A DNA stretch of 37,946 nucleotides from a virus. The translations under genes and the position numbers were made by a program. Within the stretch, counting starts at the first letter, position 1. Every line of letters starts with the position of its first letter. The notes under the pieces are model-generated. The model worked only from the letters and a program-made list of their open reading frames with translations, made no database searches and had not been told where the DNA came from. The DNA lies in IMG/VR virus record IMGVR_UViG_3300010883_000129, positions 1-37,946 of that record; one strand, given 5' to 3'. This document shows positions 14,840 to 20,965 of this stretch, piece by piece.

Positions 14840-16045
14840 CTAGTTAGTAGCTGTGCTAGTTAATTCCTCTTGCTCACTAATTGAGCGTGAGGGTTTACCA
14901 TTGATATGACCTTTACGAATTAACCAAGCACACAAGTTAGGGTACGTTGATTTGTTTTCTGGTCTAGCCATAAATCTATGGAATGATTTGTAATGCAAAC
15001 TTGTTAGTGCCAATGATGTACATTTAACAAAGTCTGTTAGTGCAAACCCAAACTCTAGAACTCTAAAGAAACCATGCTTAGATACATTACTTCTAAATAT
15101 TCTTAGTTCTATGGTATTGCTGTGCGAGGTATTGATAGCCTCATACTTATCTGAACTCCTAAGTGCATCAGTGATTTTCTTAGGAGATTTTTTTGCCCAT
15201 TGATCAGATGATCTACCAGCAATTTCATTAATGAAATCATTGTTGGTTTGGTCATTGATGAATATAAGTATCTTGCCAATCTCAGAAGGTGTTAAAGCAT
15301 TTCTTGAGAAGTGAATATGAAGTCCTGCTGTATCAGTTGACCAACCTTTAAGACCTTCCATGCATAGTTTATCTTCAAAGAATTTTGACCAATTCTTTTT
15401 GTGCATAGCATAGGTACTTGGTGCAGTTACAATCTCAAAACCGTTATCAAGTGAGCCATCTGATTTACAGATAGCAAAACCGTCCAACACTTGATCATTG
15501 ATATGCTCTGATATGTCATCTCTACAATTTCTACGTCTCTCAACTTCGAGTTCAACACCACCATACATAAGTTTTTTACCTTTGATTTCTTGTTGACGTT
15601 CATTGGCTGTACGTTGAAAACTTAGATGATCTAATACATTTGTTTCATAATTGTATACGCCATTGTATGGATCACAATCATAGTCATCATCCTCATCTTC
15701 CTCAAAATCATCTTCATGTATATAAGTATCTCTTTGATCAGACCATCTGTACTCATCTTGTCTGCAAGTGGTACAAATTCTTTGATCTCCACTGTTTGCG
15801 CTATGTGTCTCATCATCAAATACATTTGTTGCACAATTATCACATGAACAAATATTGTAACTACCAGATATCATATCTGCAATTTCATAAGAATGATGCA
15901 ATCGTAATATCTCTAAAAGCTCAATAACTTTATTGGCATCATCAAAAGCAAGAATACACGAAGATTCTGAGCCATCACCATAATTTAATATAGCTTTTAT
16001 CTCAACATCTGAGTATATAGTTTTTAATTTTTTTAGTAAAGACAT
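14840..16045 (-). CDS. Amidoligase (COOH-NH2 ligase) with N-terminal zinc-ribbon and acidic linker
   Basis: A 401-residue protein. Residues 160-380 carry hallmarks of the Amidoligase_2 / COOH-NH2 ligase group (glutamine-synthetase fold): GGVELEVE (162-169), DGSLDNGFEIVTAP (196-209), GLHIHF (241-246), and TIELRIFRS later. This fold uses ATP to join a carboxyl to an amine. The front part has Cys68-x2-Cys71 and Cys91-x2-Cys94, a likely zinc ribbon, then a very acidic stretch (111-126). Related ligases are linked by genome context to class II amidotransferases and GGCT-fold proteins; all three are in this arm. The first gene behind the 16.25-kb promoter, with GGGAG before the ATG. Confidence 0.85.
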   Translation of the reverse strand: MSLLKKLKTIYSDVEIKAILNYGDGSESSCILAFDDANKVIELLEILRLHHSYEIADMISGSYNICSCDNCATNVFDDETHSANSGDQRICTTCRQDEYRWSDQRDTYIHEDDFEEDEDDDYDCDPYNGVYNYETNVLDHLSFQRTANERQQEIKGKKLMYGGVELEVERRRNCRDDISEHINDQVLDGFAICKSDGSLDNGFEIVTAPSTYAMHKKNWSKFFEDKLCMEGLKGWSTDTAGLHIHFSRNALTPSEIGKILIFINDQTNNDFINEIAGRSSDQWAKKSPKKITDALRSSDKYEAINTSHSNTIELRIFRSNVSKHGFFRVLEFGFALTDFVKCTSLALTSLHYKSFHRFMARPENKSTYPNLCAWLIRKGHINGKPSRSISEQEELTSTATN

Positions 16046-16077
16046 AAGTCTCCCATTTTATAATCTAGGTGATAGCA

Positions 16078-16169
16078 CAGTTTAAAACACAACATCATAA
16101 CCCACAATCAAAGTACGTTCACAATTTTGGAAGTTGCTTTTCCGTTTGATTGTTATTGTGTTTGAACTG
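16078..16169 (-). other. Structured leader upstream of the amidoligase gene
   Basis: A noncoding stretch between the promoter and the amidoligase ATG with nested complementarity. An outer arm CAGTTTAAAACACAA (16078-16092) pairs with TTGTGTTTGAACTG (16156-16169) with about one mismatch or bulge; a perfect 9-base inner pair is ACAATCAAA (16104-16112) with TTTGATTGT (16145-16153). The RNA would fold into a long stem with an inner loop, suggesting an RNA control element or small RNA. A DNA site is also possible, since pairing is strand-symmetric. Confidence 0.5.
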
Positions 16170-16192
16170 TAACTACCCTAGAGAATTAAAGC

Positions 16193-16219
16193 CAAGTATT
16201 AAAACCACATTAATACTTG
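16193..16219. repeat. Perfect 9-base inverted repeat
   Basis: CAAGTATTA (16193-16201) and TAATACTTG (16211-16219) form a perfect inverted repeat around nine bases. It lies between the promoter and the structured leader. It may be an operator or part of the leader fold. A related CAAGTATTC occurs near 17732 in the early control region. Confidence 0.5.
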
Positions 16220-16225
16220 AGAATA

Positions 16226-16256
16226 TAGCGTATATATTATTACGCTACATTGTCAA
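16226..16256 (-). promoter_or_regulatory. Leftward promoter with a palindrome over the -10 region
   Basis: On the minus strand a consensus TTGACA (16251-16256) is followed by an AT-rich stretch offering weak -10 matches (TATACG at 16 bases). The whole spacer/-10 area is the perfect inverted repeat TAGCGTA...TACGCTA (16226-16232 and 16241-16247, eight bases between), a good operator candidate. It would drive the amidoligase cassette. Confidence 0.5.
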
Positions 16257-16259
16257 GAA

Positions 16260-16388
16260 TTATTTTTCTTCTACATAATTTTCAATATCTTTCTCAAGTT
16301 TTTGATCTTCTGTAGTTGGCGTTTCTTCTTCCATTGAAAGCACCCAATCTGTAAAAGATTGTCTTACTTTCTTTTCTATAGGTGTCAA
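16260..16388 (-). CDS. Small acidic hypothetical protein (42 residues, TTG start)
   Basis: An open frame from TTG at 16388 with AAGGAGAT five bases upstream, ending at 16260 just before the promoter of the next operon. The product starts (M)TPIEKKVRQSF and is Glu-rich (EEETPTTEDQKLEKD). The strong ribosome site and close fit to its neighbours argue for a real gene; the TTG start and short length keep this moderate. Confidence 0.45.
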   Translation of the reverse strand: MTPIEKKVRQSFTDWVLSMEEETPTTEDQKLEKDIENYVEEK

Positions 16389-16389
16389 T

Positions 16390-16620
16390 TTAAATCTCCT
16401 TAATTGAATCTAGTATTGCTTTATTAGATTTAGTTATATGATAAGATAGATTAACTATTTTATCTATGAATGTATGTGTACTAAAACCATACACCCAACC
16501 AGCATCTGAAGGCGTTGTGATAACACCTTCATTAGTATGAAATTCATATTTAGGGTTTCCGTTAAGGCTGTTACTTAATCTTTTAACAGCCTTAATTCTT
16601 ATATTTGTTTTCAAAACCAT
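16390..16620 (-). CDS. Small hypothetical protein
   Basis: A 76-residue basic protein with a beta-rich first half and a KYEFHTNEGVITTPSDAGWV stretch, then a helix. Function unknown. It overlaps the previous gene by 10 bases with only a weak GAGG ribosome site, so it is probably read by coupling. Confidence 0.6.
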   Translation of the reverse strand: MVLKTNIRIKAVKRLSNSLNGNPKYEFHTNEGVITTPSDAGWVYGFSTHTFIDKIVNLSYHITKSNKAILDSIKEI

Positions 16621-16769
16621 TGTGCTAAGCCTCTATTTATTTCTATGATTTCACTAGGCGTTAGTGCATCTTCCTCAATAAAATCATCATCTAAATATCC
16701 AGCTACTTCAAACATTGATAGCTTGTTAATCATATCTTCGTCAAGTAATGGGTTAAATATTCTTGTCAT
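16611..16769 (-). CDS. Small acidic hypothetical protein (52 residues)
   Basis: ATG at 16769 with AAAGGA upstream, ending at 16611. The product begins MTRIFNPLLDEDMINK and has an acidic middle (LDDDFIEEDALTP). It overlaps the next gene and takes its start from the ATGA overlap with the 31-residue membrane peptide gene before it. Function unknown. Confidence 0.55.
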   Translation of the reverse strand: MTRIFNPLLDEDMINKLSMFEVAGYLDDDFIEEDALTPSEIIEINRGLAQWF

Positions 16770-16861
16770 AATTCACGTCCTTTGTTAGTTGGTTTGTAAT
16801 CTGATAACAAATAAAATGTCATCAGACAAGCGTAGATAAAAAGTAATATGTAAAATATCAT
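16766..16861 (-). CDS. 31-residue single-helix membrane peptide
   Basis: An open frame with ATG at 16861 whose product starts MIFYILLFIYACLMTFYLL, one hydrophobic helix, followed by a short polar tail. It stops in an ATGA overlap with the next gene. There is no clear ribosome site, so translation would rely on the gene just upstream, which ends three bases before. Real but unproven. Confidence 0.4.
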   Translation of the reverse strand: MIFYILLFIYACLMTFYLLSDYKPTNKGREL

Positions 16862-16864
16862 AAA

Positions 16865-17080
16865 TTAATATAATTGATTAATGTTAGTCACTTGTACTTT
16901 TACAAATGGTTTTGGTGTATGTTTATGTTTTGATTTAGAATTCATAATCATATATATGCCATTAAATTCGTTTTCATCTCTAGTTTGTTTAGGCAAGTCT
17001 TTAAAAGGTATAGATATTGTTACTCTTTTACCTTTTTTAAACGCTTTAATTTTGTTTAATTGTTTATTTATAAAATTCAT
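16865..17080 (-). CDS. Small basic hypothetical protein
   Basis: A 71-residue, Lys-rich protein (LNKIKAFKKGKRVTISI) with a beta-like middle. GAAGGGA precedes the ATG at 17080. A 14-codon upstream frame (17077-17121) ends in an ATGA overlap with this start. Early position suggests a host-takeover role, by inference. Confidence 0.55.
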   Translation of the reverse strand: MNFINKQLNKIKAFKKGKRVTISIPFKDLPKQTRDENEFNGIYMIMNSKSKHKHTPKPFVKVQVTNINQLY

Positions 17081-17121
17081 GTAAATTCCCTTCCATATTC
17101 TGAATAGATTGTTTGTAACAC
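17077..17121 (-). CDS. Possible 14-residue leader peptide
   Basis: A GTG at 17121 sits six bases after AAAGGAGA and opens a 14-codon frame (MLQTIYSEYGREFT) that ends in ATGA over the start of the next gene. It may serve only to deliver ribosomes to that gene. Too short to be certain. Confidence 0.25.
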   Translation of the reverse strand: MLQTIYSEYGREFT

Positions 17122-17137
17122 TATTCTCCTTTATTGT

Positions 17138-17365
17138 TTATAAATAACTGTCTATATATATGTTATTTTCTTGTGCGTCATATCTAAATTTTGTGAGGTC
17201 AATCTCACAATCTTTTAATTGCAACATGAGATCAGTTTTTTGTAGTTTGATAGAAAAACCACTTGCGTTGCCGCCACCTAAAACAATGTAAGCATAGACA
17301 AAGTAACAACTTCTTAACAGTCTAATTAATGTCTTTTTATCTTTAATATCAATTCTGTCATTCAT
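17138..17365 (-). CDS. Small hypothetical protein
   Basis: A 75-residue protein with a basic start (KDKKTLIRLLRS), a hydrophobic CYFVYAYIVLGGG stretch that could be a buried or membrane helix, and an acidic end. GAAGGG precedes the ATG. Function unknown; the second gene of the left arm. Confidence 0.55.
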   Translation of the reverse strand: MNDRIDIKDKKTLIRLLRSCYFVYAYIVLGGGNASGFSIKLQKTDLMLQLKDCEIDLTKFRYDAQENNIYIDSYL

Positions 17366-17424
17366 AAGTCAACCCTTCTCGGTTATTGATTTCACATATA
17401 TGGGATATAAATGTGTCTTAAATA

Positions 17425-17446
17425 TGACAAGCTTATCTGCTTGTCA
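17425..17446 (-). terminator. Hairpin across the stop of the first left-arm gene
   Basis: TGACAAGC (17425-17432) and GCTTGTCA (17439-17446) form a perfect 8-base stem with a six-base loop containing the stop codon of the gene at 17433-17702. On the minus strand it is followed by ATATTT, a weak U-rich tail, so it may be a partial terminator or attenuator. Confidence 0.4.
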
Positions 17447-17702
17447 TCATCTTTAGTATAGCTTGTTCTCGTTTGGTTAGTCTCTTTTTGTTGGCTAATT
17501 CTGATACAGCATTGTCAGATTTAACTTGGCAAGACCTAGCGATTAGCTGTTGGCGTGATGTTGGGTTAGTTGCGTACTTCATGACTAGCTTTTTTCTAGT
17601 ATCGTCTGTTAGCCATTCTTCAGATGCTGAGCTGAAAAAAGGCGTTTTACCGATAGGCACGAGCTTGTCAGACCAGAGCCTACTTGAGTTAGTATATGGC
17701 AT
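17433..17702 (-). CDS. First left-arm gene, hypothetical protein
   Basis: An 89-residue basic protein starting MPYTNSSRLWSDKLVPIG. The second half (ARSCQVKSDNAVSELANKKR) reads like a helix-turn-helix-type DNA-binding segment, with the LTKREQAILKMM tail as another helix. This is suggestive only. AGAGGG lies upstream of the ATG. As the first gene of the leftward early arm it could be a regulator. Confidence 0.55.
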   Translation of the reverse strand: MPYTNSSRLWSDKLVPIGKTPFFSSASEEWLTDDTRKKLVMKYATNPTSRQQLIARSCQVKSDNAVSELANKKRLTKREQAILKMMTSR

Positions 17703-17808
17703 ATATACCCTCTAAAAACCAGATTGAAACCCAAGTATTCAGAAGGAATAGCTAGGTCTAGCAAGGGCTTTTTATCTTGCTATATCTCCATTGTACACAA
17801 TAATGTGG

Positions 17809-17964
17809 CACAATTAAGGCAGGTATCGGGGCAACTGTACGAGCTACCCCTTGAGATACCTAGAGTCTTTTTTTAGATGTGCTACTCTTACACATGAAAG
17901 TATTATCGTATATAATTGTGTCACAAATAAGGCACAAATAAGGTAATATTTAGACTTATCCACA
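17809..17964. repeat. 11-base repeats plus DnaA box
   Basis: CACAAATAAGG occurs twice in tandem (17922-17932, 17933-17943), with a one-mismatch copy CACAATTAAGG at 17809-17819. A perfect DnaA-box match, TTATCCACA, follows at 17956-17964. Iteron-like repeats with a DnaA box suggest an origin or a host-protein controlled switch. A single DnaA box can occur by chance. Confidence 0.45.
17821..17874 (+). terminator. Hairpin with T-run, possible rightward terminator
   Basis: AGGTATCGGGG (17821-17831) pairs with CCCC (17847-17850) and GATACCT (17855-17861), with a four-base bulge, and a run of seven T starts at 17868. The shape resembles an intrinsic terminator with an oversized loop. No rightward gene lies upstream, so it may instead act on leftward or antisense transcription. 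Confidence 0.35.
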
Positions 17965-17991
17965 GGGTTAAAAAAGGTCAATACATAGGTT

Positions 17992-18053
17992 TGTCATAAT
18001 TCTGACATAATTGCCAGGTTGGTCCAGCATGCGTCAAGTTGTCACATGTGACA
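17992..18053. promoter_or_regulatory. Two operator-like palindromes
   Basis: TGTCATAATTCTGACA (17992-18007; one mismatched pair) and the perfect 14-base palindrome TGTCACATGTGACA (18040-18053) share TGTCA/TGACA arms. They are 48 bases apart, a layout expected for a dimeric regulator such as a repressor. No repressor gene is identified in the window. Confidence 0.45.
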
Positions 18054-18061
18054 GAATGTCG

Positions 18062-18108
18062 CACCCCCTACGGGGGGTGGGGTAGTCGGTATGGGCGAGG
18101 GGGAGGGG
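18062..18108 (+). other. GC hairpin and G-quadruplex-like tract
   Basis: CACCCCC (18062-18068) pairs with GGGGGTG (18073-18079) around a TACG loop. The plus strand continues as five G-tracts of three or more (18072-18077, 18079-18082, 18093-18095, 18099-18103, 18105-18108), enough for a four-stranded G structure. It is very unlike the AT-rich surroundings. Confidence 0.5.
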
Positions 18109-18184
18109 AAAAAATCGCACACACTACACACACACATATACACCTCAAAAAATTTTATCAACTTTTGGCCTTTTTTTTTAAGTC

Positions 18185-18241
18185 GAGAGGGGTGGCGCTT
18201 TTTGTATGTGTGATGTGTGGTATGCGCTTTGAACCCCTCTC
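18185..18241. repeat. Inverted repeat with 9-base perfect arms
   Basis: GAGAGGGGT (18185-18193) and ACCCCTCTC (18233-18241) are perfect inverted repeats, with inner GCGC segments that can also pair. It precedes the terminase promoter by about 60 bases. A transcription roadblock or protein site is possible. Confidence 0.45.
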
Positions 18242-18252
18242 ATTACAGGAGA

Positions 18253-18275
18253 TGTATACTGCAATGCAATATACA
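18253..18275. promoter_or_regulatory. 23-base near-perfect palindrome
   Basis: Arms TGTATACTGCA (18253-18263) and TGCAATATACA (18265-18275) mirror each other with a single mismatch around one base. It lies just upstream of the terminase promoter, so a dimeric late-gene regulator could bind here. Confidence 0.45.
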
Positions 18276-18298
18276 GGTTTATTATAACCTAGCTATCC

Positions 18299-18327
18299 TT
18301 GTATTACAACTCCTTTTACTGTATAAT
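18299..18327 (+). promoter_or_regulatory. Rightward promoter for the packaging/head operon (leaderless)
   Basis: TTGTAT (18299-18304) and a perfect TATAAT (18322-18327) are 17 bases apart. Only seven bases separate the -10 from the terS ATG at 18335, and no ribosome site precedes that ATG, so the mRNA would start at or next to the start codon. Confidence 0.55.
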
Positions 18328-18334
18328 TTAATTT

Positions 18335-18790
18335 ATGGCAAAAGGCGATAAATTAACCGCACAACAAGAGCAGTTCTGCTTAGAGTTTATAAAAGATCTC
18401 AACGCAGTTCGTGCTGCCATACGTGCTGGATATGGGGAACAACATGCAAAGAAAAATGCTTGGCGAATCATACAGAATCCTATTGTGTCTGAAAGAATTT
18501 CAGAACTCAAAGCAGATCAAACAAAGCGTACTAAAATAGAAGCGGATGATATATTGCGCCGCCTAGTACGTATCTCCGAAAAAACGGAACAAGAAGGAGA
18601 TTATAACGCGGCTATCCGCTCCTTAGAACTTCTCGGTAAACATCAAGCGATGTGGACTGACAAATCCATCACCGAGATGACTGTAGAGAATGCTTTCTCA
18701 TCAGGCAACTCTGATGAAGATATTGAAAGAGATGTAGAACGACTAAAGAAAATAGCAGCACCAAAACTTAAACTAGTAGAAAACGAGTAA
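18335..18790 (+). CDS. terS: Terminase small subunit
   Basis: A 151-residue protein of the Terminase_2 type. It recognises phage DNA and hands it to the large terminase. The N-terminus LTAQQEQFCLEFIKDLNAVR followed by AAIRAGY and a NPIVSERISEL segment is the typical DNA-binding domain, and residues 60-110 form the oligomerisation helices. It is the first gene of the right arm. No ribosome site is visible and a TATAAT box ends seven bases before the ATG, which points to leaderless translation. Confidence 0.9.
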   Translation: MAKGDKLTAQQEQFCLEFIKDLNAVRAAIRAGYGEQHAKKNAWRIIQNPIVSERISELKADQTKRTKIEADDILRRLVRISEKTEQEGDYNAAIRSLELLGKHQAMWTDKSITEMTVENAFSSGNSDEDIERDVERLKKIAAPKLKLVENE

Positions 18791-18799
18791 GGAATAATT

Positions 18800-19279
18800 A
18801 TGTCAGTAGAAGGATATGACGCGCAAATAAAAGCGTTATTAAAAAATAAAGATAAGTTAACTAAAAAAATGACTAAAGACGGTAGAAATGAATATACCGT
18901 TCAAATGAATAAATTAAAGAAAAGAATGAAAGCTGATGGTGCTTCATTTAGTAAAGCATTAAAAGGTGTAAAGAAACAAGAAAAACAAGGAACCTTTGAC
19001 AGAGGCGCTGAAGGCAAAGCTAAAAACAAACTTCGTAAGAAGATGGCTAATGAACCAAGAAAACAATTAACTAAAGGTGTTCATAAAGGTTCAAGAGTAG
19101 ATAGAATTTTATCCATAGGTTCTAAAGGTATAAAAAATCCTTCAGGTGAATATCCGCCAATAAGTGAATTAAGTGACGGAGATGTTGATTTGTCATTGAT
19201 GGCTGGTGGAGAAACAGATGCTCAAAGAGAAAAAAGAAAAAATAAAATGACTACAGCTAAACTAGCAAAAAGCAGATAA
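18800..19279 (+). CDS. Lys-rich hypothetical protein
   Basis: A 159-residue, very basic protein between the terminase subunits. The first 110 residues are Lys-rich and helical (KKRMKADGASFSKALKG), followed by an acidic loop (SELSDGDVDLSLM) and a basic tail. It has AAGGAATA before the ATG. Such composition suits a DNA- or RNA-contacting protein, but no family is recognised. Confidence 0.65.
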   Translation: MSVEGYDAQIKALLKNKDKLTKKMTKDGRNEYTVQMNKLKKRMKADGASFSKALKGVKKQEKQGTFDRGAEGKAKNKLRKKMANEPRKQLTKGVHKGSRVDRILSIGSKGIKNPSGEYPPISELSDGDVDLSLMAGGETDAQREKRKNKMTTAKLAKSR

Positions 19280-19311
19280 TGCCAACCATACAAATCACAG
19301 GAGATACAAAT

Positions 19312-19419
19312 ATGGTACTAAACCCAATACTAGATCTATACGATCCCAATAACCCACCAAAAGATTTACAATCGCAACTGGTGATATGGGGAAAAACAGT
19401 ATATGTCTGTAACAACTGA
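19312..19419 (+). CDS. Small hypothetical protein (35 residues)
   Basis: ATG at 19312 has AGGAG eight bases upstream. The product starts MVLNPILDLYDPNNPPKDLQ and ends in TVYVCNN, overlapping the large terminase start by 17 bases. The clear ribosome site supports it; it may mainly deliver ribosomes to terL, whose own site is weak. An in-frame ATG at 19279 is a less likely start. Confidence 0.45.
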   Translation: MVLNPILDLYDPNNPPKDLQSQLVIWGKTVYVCNN

Positions 19420-20956
19420 AGATAGAGACGCCGCCTCAAGACTAGCAGTCAAACAAGCAAGAGATGATCTATTAGCATTTGTTATGCTAATGAATCCCTC
19501 ATTCAGCATTGGCCCTCATCACAGAGTTTTATGTGATGAACTTATGAAAATAGCCAATAATGAAAATGACAGGCTGATGGTCTTTGTTGCGCCGCGTTCT
19601 AGTAAATCATTAATTACATCTACCTATTTCCCAGCTTGGGCTTTAGGCAGGAATCCTTACTGGCAAGAAATAGCTGTATCACACAGTGATGACTTAGCTA
19701 CAAGGTTCGGCCGCGCTATTCGTGATATTATAAATACACCACAATATAAGGCTATATTCCCTCAAACAAACATACGTAAAGATAACCGAGCAGCTAATAG
19801 CTGGGGTTTACAATACAAAGGAAAAGAAGCAGGCTCGTTCCTCGCAGCTGGTTCTGGATCAGGTATTGCGGGTTTTGGTGCACATTTGGCAATTATTGAT
19901 GATCCTATATCAGAGCAAGACGCCTTTTCTAAGACGAGAAGAGAGAGTTTAAATGATTGGTATGCATCTGGTTTACGCACAAGGCTTATGCCTGGTGGTA
20001 AAATTGTTATAGTTATGACAAGATGGCATGAAAGAGACCTTTCTGGCCACCTATTAGCCATGGAAGACAGTTCACCCATGTCAGATAAATGGGAAGTGGT
20101 GCGTATTCCAGCTTTAAATACGACAGAATCACTAGAAAATTTAGAAAATGCGCGTAAAAAACTAGTAAATCAAGGGTATTTATCTAAAAATTATAAAAAT
20201 TTACAGTTAGGGGAGTCATTTTGGCCTCAAGCAGACGTAGAAAACGGGTTTTGTTGGACAACTGAAGAAATAATACGTACAAAAAACAATACGCCCCCCT
20301 TTAAATTCGATGCACTCTATGGTCAAGCGCCATCTGCGGAAGAAGGTAACATAATTAAGCTAGATTGGTGGCAAAATTGGGATAATCCCAGCCCCCCTGA
20401 TTGCGAATACATCATACAATCATGGGATACGGCATTTTCTACCAAAAGCACTGCAGATTACAGCGCTGTAACTACTTGGGGAGTATTTAGTTCGGGTTTA
20501 GAAATACCTAATTTAATATTATTAGGAGCTGAGAAAGGTAGATGGGATTTTCCTACACTTAGAGAAAAAGCAGTATCTAAATATCATGAACACAATCCAG
20601 ATGCAGTATTAATTGAGAAAAAAGCGTCAGGTCAATCATTGATACAAGATTTGCGTTTAACGGGTATTCCTATTTTTGAGTTTCAACCAGATAGAGATAA
20701 GGTTGCGCGGGCTTATGCAATATCTTCTTTATTTCATAATGGTAGAATTTATGCACCATTTAAAAAAGATTGGGCTATGGATGTAATTGATGAAATAAGA
20801 GCTTTCCCTACAGGATTGCATGATGATTTGGTTGATACAGTCACACAAGCTTTATTATGGATGCGTAATGGCGGATATGTATCTAATACAGCTGATACTT
20901 TCCTTGACAAGAGAGAGAAAGAGATTTATAATAGAGAATCTAGACGTTACTATTAG
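19403..20956 (+). CDS. terL: Terminase large subunit
   Basis: The 517-residue packaging motor. ATPase half: Walker A-like APRSSKS (63-69), Walker B LAIIDDP (162-168) and coupling segment VMTRWHERDLSGH (204-216). Nuclease half: Asp342 in QSWDTAFSTKSTADYS, LIEKKASGQSLIQDL and the C-terminal HDDLVD. It cuts and translocates DNA into the procapsid through the portal. Complete in length for the family. The start overlaps a 35-codon gene; the SD match is poor. Confidence 0.95.
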   Translation: MSVTTEDRDAASRLAVKQARDDLLAFVMLMNPSFSIGPHHRVLCDELMKIANNENDRLMVFVAPRSSKSLITSTYFPAWALGRNPYWQEIAVSHSDDLATRFGRAIRDIINTPQYKAIFPQTNIRKDNRAANSWGLQYKGKEAGSFLAAGSGSGIAGFGAHLAIIDDPISEQDAFSKTRRESLNDWYASGLRTRLMPGGKIVIVMTRWHERDLSGHLLAMEDSSPMSDKWEVVRIPALNTTESLENLENARKKLVNQGYLSKNYKNLQLGESFWPQADVENGFCWTTEEIIRTKNNTPPFKFDALYGQAPSAEEGNIIKLDWWQNWDNPSPPDCEYIIQSWDTAFSTKSTADYSAVTTWGVFSSGLEIPNLILLGAEKGRWDFPTLREKAVSKYHEHNPDAVLIEKKASGQSLIQDLRLTGIPIFEFQPDRDKVARAYAISSLFHNGRIYAPFKKDWAMDVIDEIRAFPTGLHDDLVDTVTQALLWMRNGGYVSNTADTFLDKREKEIYNRESRRYY

Positions 20957-20965
20957 GGGATATAA

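Larger units (their letters stand above)
17703..18334. promoter_or_regulatory. Divergent control region between the two arms
   Basis: This 632-base stretch has no convincing gene and separates the leftward early arm from the rightward late arm. It holds two tandem 11-base repeats with a third close copy, a perfect DnaA box, several palindromes, a G-rich tract, hairpins and a rightward promoter; each is listed separately. A matching clear leftward promoter was not found. Confidence 0.75.

Noticed and set aside
17800-17865. tRNA-like folding around 17821-17861
   Set aside because: The outer stem spans only about 41 bases and there is no T-loop or anticodon arm pattern.
17922-17943. Possible CRISPR-like repeats
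   Set aside because: Only two 11-base tandem units with no spacers.
18039-18287. Open frame of 82 codons on the plus strand in the control region
   Set aside because: It spans palindromes, the G-rich tract and CA repeats, has no ribosome site, and its product is low complexity.
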